Source: Methylomicrobium agile | GTDB taxonomy: Bacteria; Pseudomonadota; Gammaproteobacteria; Methylococcales; Methylomonadaceae | Reading direction: 5' to 3' | Assembly (NCBI RefSeq): GCF_000733855.1 | Contig: NZ_JPOJ01000001.1 | Location: forward strand, 930,001-994,000 | Length of the DNA stretch: 64,000 nt | Notes under the pieces: model-generated | Seen by the model: the letters and a program-made list of their open reading frames with translations, nothing else | What the model was told of the DNA's origin: nothing | Databases searched by the model: none | Shown: one piece after another, positions 43,784 through 52,738 of the stretch | Numbering within the stretch: the first letter of the stretch is position 1 | How the letters are laid out: each line of letters begins with the position of its first letter | Program-made: the position numbers and the translations under genes

Positions 43784-44484
43784 ATTGTCCACCTCGAAAA
43801 AAATAGCCACTCAATATTTTTTTATCGTTTTTTTAATCCGTTTACAGCGTCTTTCCCTTACCGATACGGCTGGATGAAGGCCGGACCGTGTCCTTGCGAC
43901 CCGCGTTTGGCAACCATTTGCACATCCAGCCGTCTCGGCATTCCTTACGCTTTAGCCGCAGTCCAAACCGGCAGTGCCTCAGAGCCGGCCGCAACAAATC
44001 CGCGCCACGCTCGACTGCGTCATCCCGCACTTGCTTTCATCGCGCCCCGTCATTGACGCCGTTCGGGCCTCACTATCTATCGGATTCACCGGACCAGGAT
44101 TCTTCCAGAATCGATCTTCCCCGCCGGAACAAGCGTTTCAATCGTCTGCATTCGGTAATTCCGCCGTTACGGCGGGCAACGAAAATTATCGCCTTTCCAA
44201 TAGTAGTGAATCGATACTATAGTGGCAGTCGCAACCTCTGTCAATAAAATTTCGATTCGAAATCATAGCAAATCGCGATTTCCCCCCGCAAAGCCCGAGG
44301 TAAAGGCGGGGGGAACCGGATCGAAACTCCGCCGATTTCATTCCGGCACCTCCAGCGTTGCAATGAGTACGGCGGTGAAGCCCGTTTTCTGCGATAATAG
44401 GAGGTTTATTCAACCCCAGACCAGCCCAAAACCCGACGCTCATTCCCCTTTCCGACTCGATAAAAAACCTGAAACCATCTCCAA
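43784..44484. other. Intergenic region upstream of zwf, about 700 bp
   Basis: No gene could be supported. It contains a strong hairpin (44280-44315) and AT-rich stretches around 44205-44260 that probably hold the zwf promoter. Short frames here lack similarity and ribosome sites. Confidence 0.45.
44280..44315. repeat. Strong hairpin TTCCCCCCGC...GCGGGGGGAA upstream of zwf
   Basis: A perfect 10-bp GC-rich stem with a 16-base loop, 170 bases before the zwf start and without a T-run. It may be an mRNA leader structure or protein-binding site. Confidence 0.5.
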
Positions 44485-45951
44485 ATGAAGGACAAAAAAT
44501 TCAAACCCTGCGATCTGGTCATCTATGGCGCTCTCGGCGATCTAACCCGGCGCAAACTGCTCATTTCGTTGTACCGCCTCGAAAACGCGGGCCTGCTCGA
44601 ACCCGACACGCGAATCGTCGGCGTGGACCGGCATCCGGGCGACAGCGCTTTTTACATCGATGTGGCGCATAAAAGCCTGCAGCAGTTCCTGAACGAGAGA
44701 CTGGACGAGGAAGTCTGGAAGCGCTTTTCGAGCCGGCTGAATTATCTGCAGATCGATTTGACCCGGATGGAACAATACCAACGGCTGCACGAGGTGATCG
44801 ATCAGCAGCAGCGGGTGATGGTCAATTATTTCGCGGTTGCGCCGTTTTTATTCAAAAACATTTGCCAGGGCCTCGACCAGTCGGGCATCCTGACGTCCAA
44901 ATCACGGATGGTAATGGAAAAACCGATCGGCCATAATCTGAAATCGTCGATCGAAATCAACGACGAAGTCGCCAAAGTCTTCGGCGAAAACCAGGTTTAC
45001 CGGATCGACCATTATCTGGGCAAGGAAACGGTGCTGAATCTGCTCGCCTTGCGGTTCGCCAATTCGATCTTCACGACCAACTGGAACCACAACACGATCG
45101 ACCATATCCAGATCACCGTCGGCGAAGACATCGGCATCGAAGGCCGCTGGGAGTATTTCGACAAGACCGGGCAGCTGCGCGACATGCTGCAAAATCACTT
45201 ACTGCAGATTTTGACCTTCATCGCGATGGAACCGCCGGCCAACTTGGAAGCCGAAAGCATCCACAACGAAAAAATCAAGGTACTGAAAGCGTTGCGCCCG
45301 ATTACGGCCAAAAACGTAGACGAAAAAACCGTGCGCGGCCAATACAGCGCAGGTTACGTGAACCGGAAGCCGGTCCCCGGCTATCTGGAGGAAGAAGGCG
45401 CCAACACCGACAGCACGACCGAAACCTTCGTCGCACTCCGGGCCGACATCGACAACTGGCGCTGGGCCGACGTGCCGTTCTATCTGCGAACCGGCAAGCG
45501 CATGCACAGCAAGCGCACCGAAATCGTAGTCTATTTCAAGCGCGTGCCGCACAACATCTTCAAGGACAGTTACCTGCGCCTGCCGCCGAACAAATTGGTC
45601 ATTCATTTACAGCCGAACGAAGGCGTCGAAATCGAGATGCTGAACAAAGTGCCCGGCATCGACGAAAACCTGAAGATCCAGAAGACCAAGCTCGATTTGA
45701 GTTTTTCGGAAACCTTCAAGAAGAGCCGGATTTTCGGCGGCTACGAAAAGCTGGTGCTCGAAGCGATGCGCGGCAATCCGACCCTGTTCCTGAGCCGCGA
45801 GGAAATCGAACAGGCCTGGACCTGGATCGATTCGATCCAGAACGCCTGGGCGAAGTCCCCCGAAAAACCGAAGCCGTACCAGGCCGGCACCTGGGGACCG
45901 ATCGCCTCCGACTTATTGCTCGACCGCGACGGCCGGGCGTGGGAAGGCTGA
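44485..45951 (+). CDS. zwf: Glucose-6-phosphate 1-dehydrogenase
   Basis: Oxidises glucose-6-phosphate to 6-phosphogluconolactone, producing NAD(P)H; entry to the Entner-Doudoroff and oxidative pentose routes. The 488-residue protein starts CDLVIYGALGDLTRRKLLISLY (coenzyme loop) and has the substrate signature RIDHYLGKETV near residue 175. Full length. ATG at 44485. edd follows about 300 bases downstream, separated by palindromic repeats. Confidence 0.97.
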   Translation: MKDKKFKPCDLVIYGALGDLTRRKLLISLYRLENAGLLEPDTRIVGVDRHPGDSAFYIDVAHKSLQQFLNERLDEEVWKRFSSRLNYLQIDLTRMEQYQRLHEVIDQQQRVMVNYFAVAPFLFKNICQGLDQSGILTSKSRMVMEKPIGHNLKSSIEINDEVAKVFGENQVYRIDHYLGKETVLNLLALRFANSIFTTNWNHNTIDHIQITVGEDIGIEGRWEYFDKTGQLRDMLQNHLLQILTFIAMEPPANLEAESIHNEKIKVLKALRPITAKNVDEKTVRGQYSAGYVNRKPVPGYLEEEGANTDSTTETFVALRADIDNWRWADVPFYLRTGKRMHSKRTEIVVYFKRVPHNIFKDSYLRLPPNKLVIHLQPNEGVEIEMLNKVPGIDENLKIQKTKLDLSFSETFKKSRIFGGYEKLVLEAMRGNPTLFLSREEIEQAWTWIDSIQNAWAKSPEKPKPYQAGTWGPIASDLLLDRDGRAWEG

Positions 45952-46036
45952 GGAAGAGGCGTAAATACTGTTATCCGAGTCAAGCGTTATGAAAAACGGG
46001 ATCGGATGGTTTAACCGACTTCAAGACGCCGAAGCT

Positions 46037-46120
46037 GTAGGTCGGGCACGCTTTTTGTGCCCGACGTTTCGAGATGTCCGATGGTCAAAATGTCGGGCAA
46101 AAAAGCGCTGCCCGACCTAC
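46037..46120. repeat. GTAGGTCGGGCA...GCCCGACCTAC palindromic repeat
   Basis: An 84-bp element with inverted ends GTAGGTCGGGCA / GCCCGACCTAC and inner arms GTCGGGCA / TGCCCGAC. Same GTAG/CTAC end class as the 28-29 kb elements but a different core. It lies between zwf and edd. Confidence 0.85.
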
Positions 46121-46132
46121 GCACTTTGCGGA

Positions 46133-46185
46133 AACCCAGCATGGGTTTTAAGTAACGCTGGGTTTCGTTCCTCAACCCAGCCTAC
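46133..46185. repeat. Half-element of the AACCCAGC family
   Basis: Ends in a 29-base stretch (46157-46185) that is the exact reverse complement of 28020-28048, so it is a second, inverted and shortened copy of that repeat. AAACCCAGC / GCTGGGTTT form a small hairpin. Confidence 0.82.
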
Positions 46186-46248
46186 TCGCTCACAGATTTA
46201 TTCATTATTGGCGCACTTTTCGAAGTCGCCACTCAGCAGGTATTCACT

Positions 46249-48069
46249 ATGCATCCAGTCATCGAAAAAGTCACCCGCGATGTGGTCAAGCGCAGCCGCG
46301 AAAGCCGCGCCATTTATCTTGCCCGCGTCGACTCGGCGGTCGAACAGGGCCCGCGCCGCCTGACGCTCGGCTGCGGCAACCTCGCGCATGGGTTCGCGGC
46401 CTGCTCCGCGACCGAAAAAGCCGATCTGGCCGGTCCGCAAAAAGCGGATATCGCGATCATCTCGTCGTACAACGACATGCTGTCCGCGCACGAACCGTAC
46501 AAAGACGCGCCGACGCTGATCAAGGAAGCGATCCACGAAGCGGGCGGCGTGGCGCAGTTCGCCGGCGGCGTGCCGGCGATGTGCGACGGCATCACCCAGG
46601 GCCAGGCAGGCATGGAATTGTCCCTGTTCAGCCGCGACGTGATCGCGATGGCGACCGCGGTCGGGCTCAGCCACAACATGTTCGACGGCGCCCTGTATCT
46701 CGGTGTCTGCGACAAGATCGTGCCGGGCCTGTTGATCGGCGCGTTGAGCTTCGGCCACTTGCCGGCCGTATTCGTACCGGCGGGCCCGATGACCAGCGGC
46801 ATCACCAACAAGGAAAAATCGCGCGCGCGGCAAAAGTTCGCCGAAGGCAAGATCACCCGGCAGGAACTGCTCGAATCCGAATCGAAGTCCTATCACGGGC
46901 CCGGCACCTGCACCTTCTACGGCACCGCCAACAGCAACCAGATGATGGTGGAAATCATGGGCCTGCATCTGCCCGGCTCTTCGTTCGTCAATCCTTATAC
47001 GCCGCTGCGCGACGAGCTGACCAAGGCCGCGGCCCGCCAAGTGTTGAAACTCACCGCATTAGGCAACGATTTCCGCCCGATCGGCCATGTGATCAACGAG
47101 AAGGCGATCCTGAACGCGATCATCGGCCTGCTCGCCACCGGCGGCTCGACCAACCATACGATGCACCTGATCGCGATCGCGCGCGCGGCCGGCATCATCA
47201 TCAACTGGGACGATTTCGATGCGCTCTCCAAGGTCGTGCCATTGTTGACCCGGATCTATCCGAACGGACCGGCGGACGTGAACCACTTCCATGCCGCCGG
47301 CGGCATGGGCGTCTTGATCGCGGAGCTTTTAGCCAACGGCCTGCTGCACGAAGACATCCCGACCATCGCGAACGACAAGGGCATGAAGCATTACACCCAG
47401 GAACCCAGACTGGCGGACGGAAAACTGACCTGGGAGCCCTGCCCGGCCGCTTCGCTCGACACCGAGGTGCTGCGTTCCGTCGCCGACCCGTTCGATGCCT
47501 CGGGCGGCCTGCACGTGATGCACGGCAACCTGGGCCGCGGCGTCTCGAAAGTCTCCGCGGTCAGCAAGGACCACCGCGAAGTGCTGGCTCCCGCTGTGGT
47601 CTTCGACGACCAGGACGACATGATGGCCGCATTCAAGCGCGGCGAGCTGGACCGCGACTTCATCGCAGTGATCCGTTTTCAGGGCCCCAAATCGAACGGC
47701 ATGCCCGAGCTGCACAAACTGACTCCGCCGCTGGGCCTGTTGCAGGACAAAGGCTACAAGGTTGCGCTGATCACCGACGGACGCATGTCCGGCGCGTCCG
47801 GCAAGGTGCCGTCGGCGATCCACATGTGTCCCGAATGCGCGGACGGCGGCCCGCTCGCGAAAGTCCGCAACGGCGACATGATCCATCTGAACACCGAAAC
47901 CGGCGAAGTGAACGTGCTGGTCGACAAGGACGAGTTCAATGCCCGCAAACCGGCGGTAAACAGCGCGAAAGACCATCACCACGGCATGGGCCGCGAACTG
48001 TTCGCGGGTTTTCGGCTGAACGCCTCGTCCGCCGAAACCGGCGCCACCAATGTATTCGTTTACGATTGA
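46249..48069 (+). CDS. edd: Phosphogluconate dehydratase
   Basis: Entner-Doudoroff enzyme converting 6-phosphogluconate to KDPG. The 606-residue protein shows [79 protein letters not shown] (Fe-S cluster Cys residues) and [23 protein letters not shown], which distinguish Edd from IlvD. ATG at 46249. The adjacent zwf supports an ED route; eda is not in the window. Confidence 0.96.
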   Translation: MHPVIEKVTRDVVKRSRESRAIYLARVDSAVEQGPRRLTLGCGNLAHGFAACSATEKADLAGPQKADIAIISSYNDMLSAHEPYKDAPTLIKEAIHEAGGVAQFAGGVPAMCDGITQGQAGMELSLFSRDVIAMATAVGLSHNMFDGALYLGVCDKIVPGLLIGALSFGHLPAVFVPAGPMTSGITNKEKSRARQKFAEGKITRQELLESESKSYHGPGTCTFYGTANSNQMMVEIMGLHLPGSSFVNPYTPLRDELTKAAARQVLKLTALGNDFRPIGHVINEKAILNAIIGLLATGGSTNHTMHLIAIARAAGIIINWDDFDALSKVVPLLTRIYPNGPADVNHFHAAGGMGVLIAELLANGLLHEDIPTIANDKGMKHYTQEPRLADGKLTWEPCPAASLDTEVLRSVADPFDASGGLHVMHGNLGRGVSKVSAVSKDHREVLAPAVVFDDQDDMMAAFKRGELDRDFIAVIRFQGPKSNGMPELHKLTPPLGLLQDKGYKVALITDGRMSGASGKVPSAIHMCPECADGGPLAKVRNGDMIHLNTETGEVNVLVDKDEFNARKPAVNSAKDHHHGMGRELFAGFRLNASSAETGATNVFVYD

Positions 48070-48193
48070 TTTTTTGCCGCAAGTCGGTTAAGTTCCGAAT
48101 CAACCAAATGCATCGCCGGAAAACGGTTCTTGCCGGCTTTCCGGCGATGCTCCCGGATTTCGACCTTCTTCCATTTCAGCGCGGGATCAAACC

Positions 48194-48760
48194 ATGAGCC
48201 AACCGGCCTCCCGTTTTGCCACCTACGAAGACCTGTTCGATCTGCCCGAATACATGATCGGCGAAATCCTGCACGGACAGTTGATTACCCAGCCGCGTCC
48301 GGGGCCGAAGCATGCGCGTTCCGCATCGATCTTAAACGGGGAAATCATCGGACCTTTCGACCAAGGACGCGGTGGTCCGGGCGGCTGGTGGATATGGTTC
48401 GAGCCCGAATTGCATTTGGGACCGAACATCCTGGTGCCGGACCTGGCCGGCTGGCGGCGCGAGCGGATGCCGGTTTTTCCGGACACCGCTTTTTTCACGC
48501 TCGCGCCGGACTGGGCCTGCGAAATCCTCTCGCCCGGCACCGCGCGCACCGACCGCGCGGTCAAAATGCCGATCTACGCGCAGGAAGGGGTGCAATGGCT
48601 ATGGCTGATCGACCCCGACATTCGGACTTTCGAAGTTTACCGCTTGTTCGAACGGCAGTGGCTGCTGGAACATACCTGGCAAAACGACGACATCGTCCAG
48701 GCACCGCCGTTCGATGCGATCAGTCTGAATTTGAACGATTTTTGGGCGCCGCAGTCCTGA
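48194..48760 (+). CDS. Uma2-family putative restriction-endonuclease-like protein
   Basis: A 188-residue protein of the Uma2/DUF820 group (PD-(D/E)XK nuclease-like fold): TYEDLFDLPEYMIGEILHGQLI, NILVPDLAGWRRERMP (catalytic Asp) and WACEILSPGTARTDRAVKMPIYAQEGVQWLWLIDP (E...SPxT..D...K core). Abundant in cyanobacteria and some proteobacteria, often in many copies; biological role unclear. Stand-alone gene after edd. Confidence 0.9.
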   Translation: MSQPASRFATYEDLFDLPEYMIGEILHGQLITQPRPGPKHARSASILNGEIIGPFDQGRGGPGGWWIWFEPELHLGPNILVPDLAGWRRERMPVFPDTAFFTLAPDWACEILSPGTARTDRAVKMPIYAQEGVQWLWLIDPDIRTFEVYRLFERQWLLEHTWQNDDIVQAPPFDAISLNLNDFWAPQS

Positions 48761-48904
48761 ACGCACCGCTTGCGGCTCCGCCGAAGAATCGTGTCCGTCC
48801 GCGCCTATCGGTCTTCCCTCTCCCCGAATATCACTGCCCGCTCAAAATCCTCAATCCGCCGCGGCCCGCATCGCCGCCTTAATTCCGTACCCAGATTGTC
48901 CGAA

Positions 48905-48941
48905 ATTGCGGGATTTTTGTCTTTTATCCCGCAACAAAAAA
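48905..48941 (+). terminator. Terminator downstream of the Uma2 gene
   Basis: Stem TTGCGGGAT / ATCCCGCAA with a T-rich loop and followed by A-rich DNA; the A-run after it favours the minus strand and T-run in the loop complicates assignment, so direction is uncertain. Confidence 0.55.
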
Positions 48942-48985
48942 GTGCATGCTAATGCCGAGTCTCAAAGCCACGGAGGATCGCTTCT

Positions 48986-49993
48986 ATGACCCACGCCAGA
49001 CCCTCGATCGTTTTCCACCATCGCCGCGTCGCGATGGTAGTGTATCCGAACTGCGAAATCGTGGATGTGACGGGGCCGATGGACGTGTTTTGTTACGCGA
49101 ATTACGCATTGCGTCTGGCCGGGCAGATTGCCGAGGACGAGCCGGTCTATTCGCTGTCGCTGATCGCGGAACGGGCCGGACCGGTCAAAACCGCGTCCGG
49201 CATGAAAATTTTTGCCGATTTCAGCTATGACGAAGTGCCCGGCGATATCGATACGCTGATGGTGACCGGCGCGCCGTTCACGGTCGATGCCTGGACCGAC
49301 CAGAAACTGACCCGCTGGCTGCCGGCCATGCTGCCGAAGGTCAGACGCATGGTGTCGATCTGTACCGGTGCGTTTTTGCTGGCCGAGAGCGGGCTGCTGA
49401 ATAACCGCAAGGCCACCACGCACTGGCTGTTCTGCGAGGAGCTGGCGAACCGGTACCGGAACGTGCAGATTCTGCCCGACAAGATCTTCGTCCGCGACGG
49501 CAGTATCTACACCTCCGGCGGCGTCACCGCCGGCATCGACCTGGCTTTGAGCCTGGTCGAAGACGACTGGGGTTGGGAAGTCGCGGCGGACGTCGCGCGC
49601 GCCATGCTGATTTTCATGCGCCGCCCGGGCGGGCAGTCGCAATTCAGCAGCTATGTCTTCAACGAAGCGAAAACCCGCAAGGATTTTCGCGAATTGCAGG
49701 CCTGGATCGTCAGCCATCCCGACGCAGATCTGAGCGTCGAAGCACTCGCCGACCGCATGGCGATGAGCCCCCGGAATTTCTCGCGGGTCTTTTGCCAGGA
49801 AATCGGCGTCACGCCGGCAAAATTCGTCGAACGGACCCGCCTCGAAGCAGCGCGCAACCTGATACTCCGCTCCGACCTGCCGATGGAAAGCATCGCCGGC
49901 AAATGCGGTTTCAATAACGCCGAACAAATGCGCCGCACCTTCCAACGGTTTTTGAATATTTCTCCGCAGGAGTATCGGGCGAATTTCAAATAG
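48986..49993 (+). CDS. GlxA-family transcriptional regulator (DJ-1/PfpI + AraC)
   Basis: A 335-residue regulator with an N-terminal glutamine-amidotransferase-like (DJ-1/PfpI) ligand domain (VAMVVYPNCEIVDVTGPMDVF, MVSICTGAFLLAESGLL with the nucleophile-elbow Cys) and a C-terminal AraC HTH pair (LSVEALADRMAMSPRNFSRVFCQEIGVTPAKFVERTRLEAAR, summarised; FNNAEQMRRTFQRFL). Effector unknown. It ends 65 bases before hoxX on the same strand, so it may control that operon or be part of it. Confidence 0.9.
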   Translation: MTHARPSIVFHHRRVAMVVYPNCEIVDVTGPMDVFCYANYALRLAGQIAEDEPVYSLSLIAERAGPVKTASGMKIFADFSYDEVPGDIDTLMVTGAPFTVDAWTDQKLTRWLPAMLPKVRRMVSICTGAFLLAESGLLNNRKATTHWLFCEELANRYRNVQILPDKIFVRDGSIYTSGGVTAGIDLALSLVEDDWGWEVAADVARAMLIFMRRPGGQSQFSSYVFNEAKTRKDFRELQAWIVSHPDADLSVEALADRMAMSPRNFSRVFCQEIGVTPAKFVERTRLEAARNLILRSDLPMESIAGKCGFNNAEQMRRTFQRFLNISPQEYRANFK

Positions 49994-50058
49994 ACCGGGT
50001 CAGACCTGCCGAGGCCAGCCCGGCACATGCACAAAAACAATAAGAAGGAGGAGCCATC

Positions 50059-51852
50059 ATGCGAATTTTACTGATTTCGTCATCCTACAACGGCTTGTGC
50101 CAGCGCGCGCATGTAGAGCTGGAGGCGCTGGGCCACGATCTCTCGATCACGCTGGCGCTGAGCCCCGACGACATCCGCAAAGGGGTGACCTTTTTCCAGC
50201 CCGACCTGATCATCTGCCCGTTCCTGAAGGAAAAAATCCCGGAAGACGTCTGGAGCAAACACCTGTGCCTGATCATCCATCCGGGCATCCAGGGCGACCG
50301 CGGCCCTTCGTCGCTGGATTGGGCGATCATGAACGGGGAAGCGGAATGGGGCGTCACCGTGCTGCAGGCGGTCGAGGAAATGGACGCCGGCGATATCTGG
50401 GCCACCGAAACGTTCCAGATGCGCCAAGCCAGCAAGGCGGGGATTTACCGGCGCGAAGTCACCCGGGCCGCCGTCAAGGCCATGCTGCTGGCCGTCCGGC
50501 GCATCGAATCCGGCAGCTACCGGCCCGAACCGCTCGATTATTCGAAGCCGGACATACGCGGCCAATTGCGCCCCCCGGTGAAACAGCAGGAACGCCGAAT
50601 CGACTGGGAACACGATACGGTTGCGACGATCATCAAAAAAATCAACGCCGCCGACAGCGCCCCCGGCGTACTCGACGTGATCGACGGCAAGGAATACTAC
50701 CTGTTCGGCGCGCACGAGGAAAGCCTGCTGCAGGGCTGGCAGCCGGGCGCGATCATCGCCCAGCGCCATGGCGCGATCTGCCGGGCCGCGATCGACGGCG
50801 CAGTCTGGATTACGCACCTGAAACGCAAGCACATCGTCAAAGTGCCTTTCTACAAGCGCTTTTTGCCGCACGACAGGCATTTCGATTTCAAGCTGTCCGC
50901 GGCGAAAGTGTTGGGCAGTGCGCTGAACGATACGCCCGAATCGCCGATCGATCCCCTATTCGTCGGCACCGAGCCGACCTTCAAGGAAATCTGGTACGAG
51001 GAAAAGCATCAGGTCGGCTATCTCCATTTCGACTTCCATAACGGCGCGATGAGTACCCTGCAATGCCGGCGCCTGCTCGAATCTTACCGGCTGGCGGTCG
51101 CGCGGCCGACCCGGGTCCTGGTTTTGGCCGGCGGCAGCGATTTCTGGTCGAACGGCATCCATCTGAACGTGATCGAGGCGGCCGAGAACCCTGCCAACGA
51201 ATCCTGGCGCAACATCAACGCGATCAACGATTTCGTCCACGAAGTCCTGACCACGGACGGCAAGCTGACCGTGTCCGCGGTCTGGGGCGGCTGCGGCGCA
51301 GGCGGGGCGATGGCGATCCTGGCCGCCGACAAGGTCTGGGCGCGCGAAGGCGTGATCTTCAATCCGCATTACAAGACGATGGGCCTGTACGGCTCCGAAT
51401 ACTGGACCTATTCGCTGCCGAAGCGGGTAGGCCCGGTCAAGGCGCTGGAACTGACCGAAACGCCGCTGCCGATCGGCACCAAAAAGGCCAAGGCGATCGG
51501 CTTTATCGACGAGATTCTGTCCGACCATTACGACGAATATTGGGAGCAGGTGCGGCAAAAAGCGGAAGCCCTGGCGAAGGAGCCGCTCTTTTCGCGCCTG
51601 CTCGAAGAAAAACGCGAGCTTCGCCAGAAAGACGAGCGCGTCAAGCCGCTCAGCGCCTACCGCGCCGCCGAACTGCAAAAAATGAAAATCAACTTTTCCG
51701 GCAAGTTTTACGGCGGCGAAGTCAATTATCACGAAGCGCGGTACAACTTCGTGCACAAGGTGAGGCCGAAGGAGACGGCCGCCTATCTGGCCAAGCACAT
51801 GCGGCTCGATGCGGCCAAACTCAGCGAATTGAGACAACCCCTGGCTTATTGA
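50059..51852 (+). CDS. hoxX: HoxX-type CO-forming hydrogenase maturation protein
   Basis: HoxX makes the CO ligand of [NiFe]-hydrogenases in aerobic bacteria from a formyl group carried by tetrahydrofolate via formyl-CoA. The 597-residue protein has the N-terminal formyltransferase-like domain with HPGIQGDRGPSSLDWAI (residues 74-90) and a C-terminal enoyl-CoA-hydratase-like domain with GGSDFWSNGIHLNVIEAA, WGGCGAGGAMAILAADKVW and NPHYKTMGLYGSEYWTY, all typical of HoxX. Excellent ribosome site (GGAGGAG). No hydrogenase or hyp gene is nearby; instead four signalling genes follow at spacings of 10-18 bases. Confidence 0.92.
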   Translation: MRILLISSSYNGLCQRAHVELEALGHDLSITLALSPDDIRKGVTFFQPDLIICPFLKEKIPEDVWSKHLCLIIHPGIQGDRGPSSLDWAIMNGEAEWGVTVLQAVEEMDAGDIWATETFQMRQASKAGIYRREVTRAAVKAMLLAVRRIESGSYRPEPLDYSKPDIRGQLRPPVKQQERRIDWEHDTVATIIKKINAADSAPGVLDVIDGKEYYLFGAHEESLLQGWQPGAIIAQRHGAICRAAIDGAVWITHLKRKHIVKVPFYKRFLPHDRHFDFKLSAAKVLGSALNDTPESPIDPLFVGTEPTFKEIWYEEKHQVGYLHFDFHNGAMSTLQCRRLLESYRLAVARPTRVLVLAGGSDFWSNGIHLNVIEAAENPANESWRNINAINDFVHEVLTTDGKLTVSAVWGGCGAGGAMAILAADKVWAREGVIFNPHYKTMGLYGSEYWTYSLPKRVGPVKALELTETPLPIGTKKAKAIGFIDEILSDHYDEYWEQVRQKAEALAKEPLFSRLLEEKRELRQKDERVKPLSAYRAAELQKMKINFSGKFYGGEVNYHEARYNFVHKVRPKETAAYLAKHMRLDAAKLSELRQPLAY

Positions 51853-51862
51853 GGAGGGCGCC

Positions 51863-52720
51863 ATGTTTTTCAAACACTGGCCGGTACTGTTGGTGGACGA
51901 CGAGCCCGACGTGCTGGCGATTTCGCGCCTCGCGATGAAAAATTTCGAGGTCTACGGCCTGCCGCTGAAAATCTATACCGCGCGCAGCAAACAGGAAGCG
52001 CTTTGGCTGATCAACGACGACGTCGAAGTCGGCTGCTCGCTAGCCGTCGCCCTGCTCGACGTGGTGATGGAAACCGAACGCGCCGGGCTCGAGCTGTGCG
52101 ATTACATCCGCAACAGCCTCGGCAATAAGCTGACGCAAATCTATATCCGCACCGGCCAGCCGGGCATCGCGCCGGAACGCGAGGTGATCGACCGTTACGA
52201 AATCAACGGTTATTTCACCAAGGTCGAAGCCACCGAAGACAAACTTTACTCGCTGATCAAAAGCAGCATTCGCCAGTATCTCGCTTACGGCATGGCGCTG
52301 GCCACCATCGAGCTGGCGAATAATTTGACCGAAGCGGCCGGCTCGCGCCGGAAACTGCTCTACGCGCTCTCGCCGATCGGCGGCCTGAGTCCGGAACAGG
52401 CCGAAACGCCGCGCTGGCTGATCATCGACGGCGAAGTGCTGTTCGCCGACGAGATCGACGCGGACCGCGGCCTGCAACTGCTGGCGCGGCTCGGCGGCGC
52501 CGAAGGCATGCCGCTGAATCCGGCCGGCGACCGCTATGTCCGGGACGACCAGGGCTACTGGCTGATCGAAGTCCGCGGCGGCGCCCGGCAGGCGCAGGTC
52601 GCGTTTTTGTTCAGAAGCCGGTTTGCGCCGCCCGAACTGATCGTAAGCCTGATGCACGGTTTCGTGAAACAGCTCGCGGTGCTCTGGCGGCAAAGCCGGG
52701 CCGACGTCCTGGCGTACTGA
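51863..52720 (+). CDS. Response regulator with unclassified C-terminal domain
   Basis: A 285-residue protein. Receiver domain with LLVDDEPDVLAISRLAM and phosphoacceptor LLDVVMETE (Asp66), and the IRTGQPG / TKVEATEDKLYSLI segment in place of the usual K-P. The C-terminal 150 residues have no HTH or enzyme motif; the receiver type resembles that seen with DUF3369 and HD-GYP partners. It begins 10 bases after hoxX, so it is co-transcribed with it. Possibly a sensor/adaptor for the kinase downstream. Confidence 0.85.
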   Translation: MFFKHWPVLLVDDEPDVLAISRLAMKNFEVYGLPLKIYTARSKQEALWLINDDVEVGCSLAVALLDVVMETERAGLELCDYIRNSLGNKLTQIYIRTGQPGIAPEREVIDRYEINGYFTKVEATEDKLYSLIKSSIRQYLAYGMALATIELANNLTEAAGSRRKLLYALSPIGGLSPEQAETPRWLIIDGEVLFADEIDADRGLQLLARLGGAEGMPLNPAGDRYVRDDQGYWLIEVRGGARQAQVAFLFRSRFAPPELIVSLMHGFVKQLAVLWRQSRADVLAY

Positions 52721-52738
52721 CCGTCCGGGCCGGCCGTG

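Noticed and set aside
46581-48197. 538-codon open frame overlapping edd in another frame
   Set aside because: R-rich shadow of edd, which has full family motifs.
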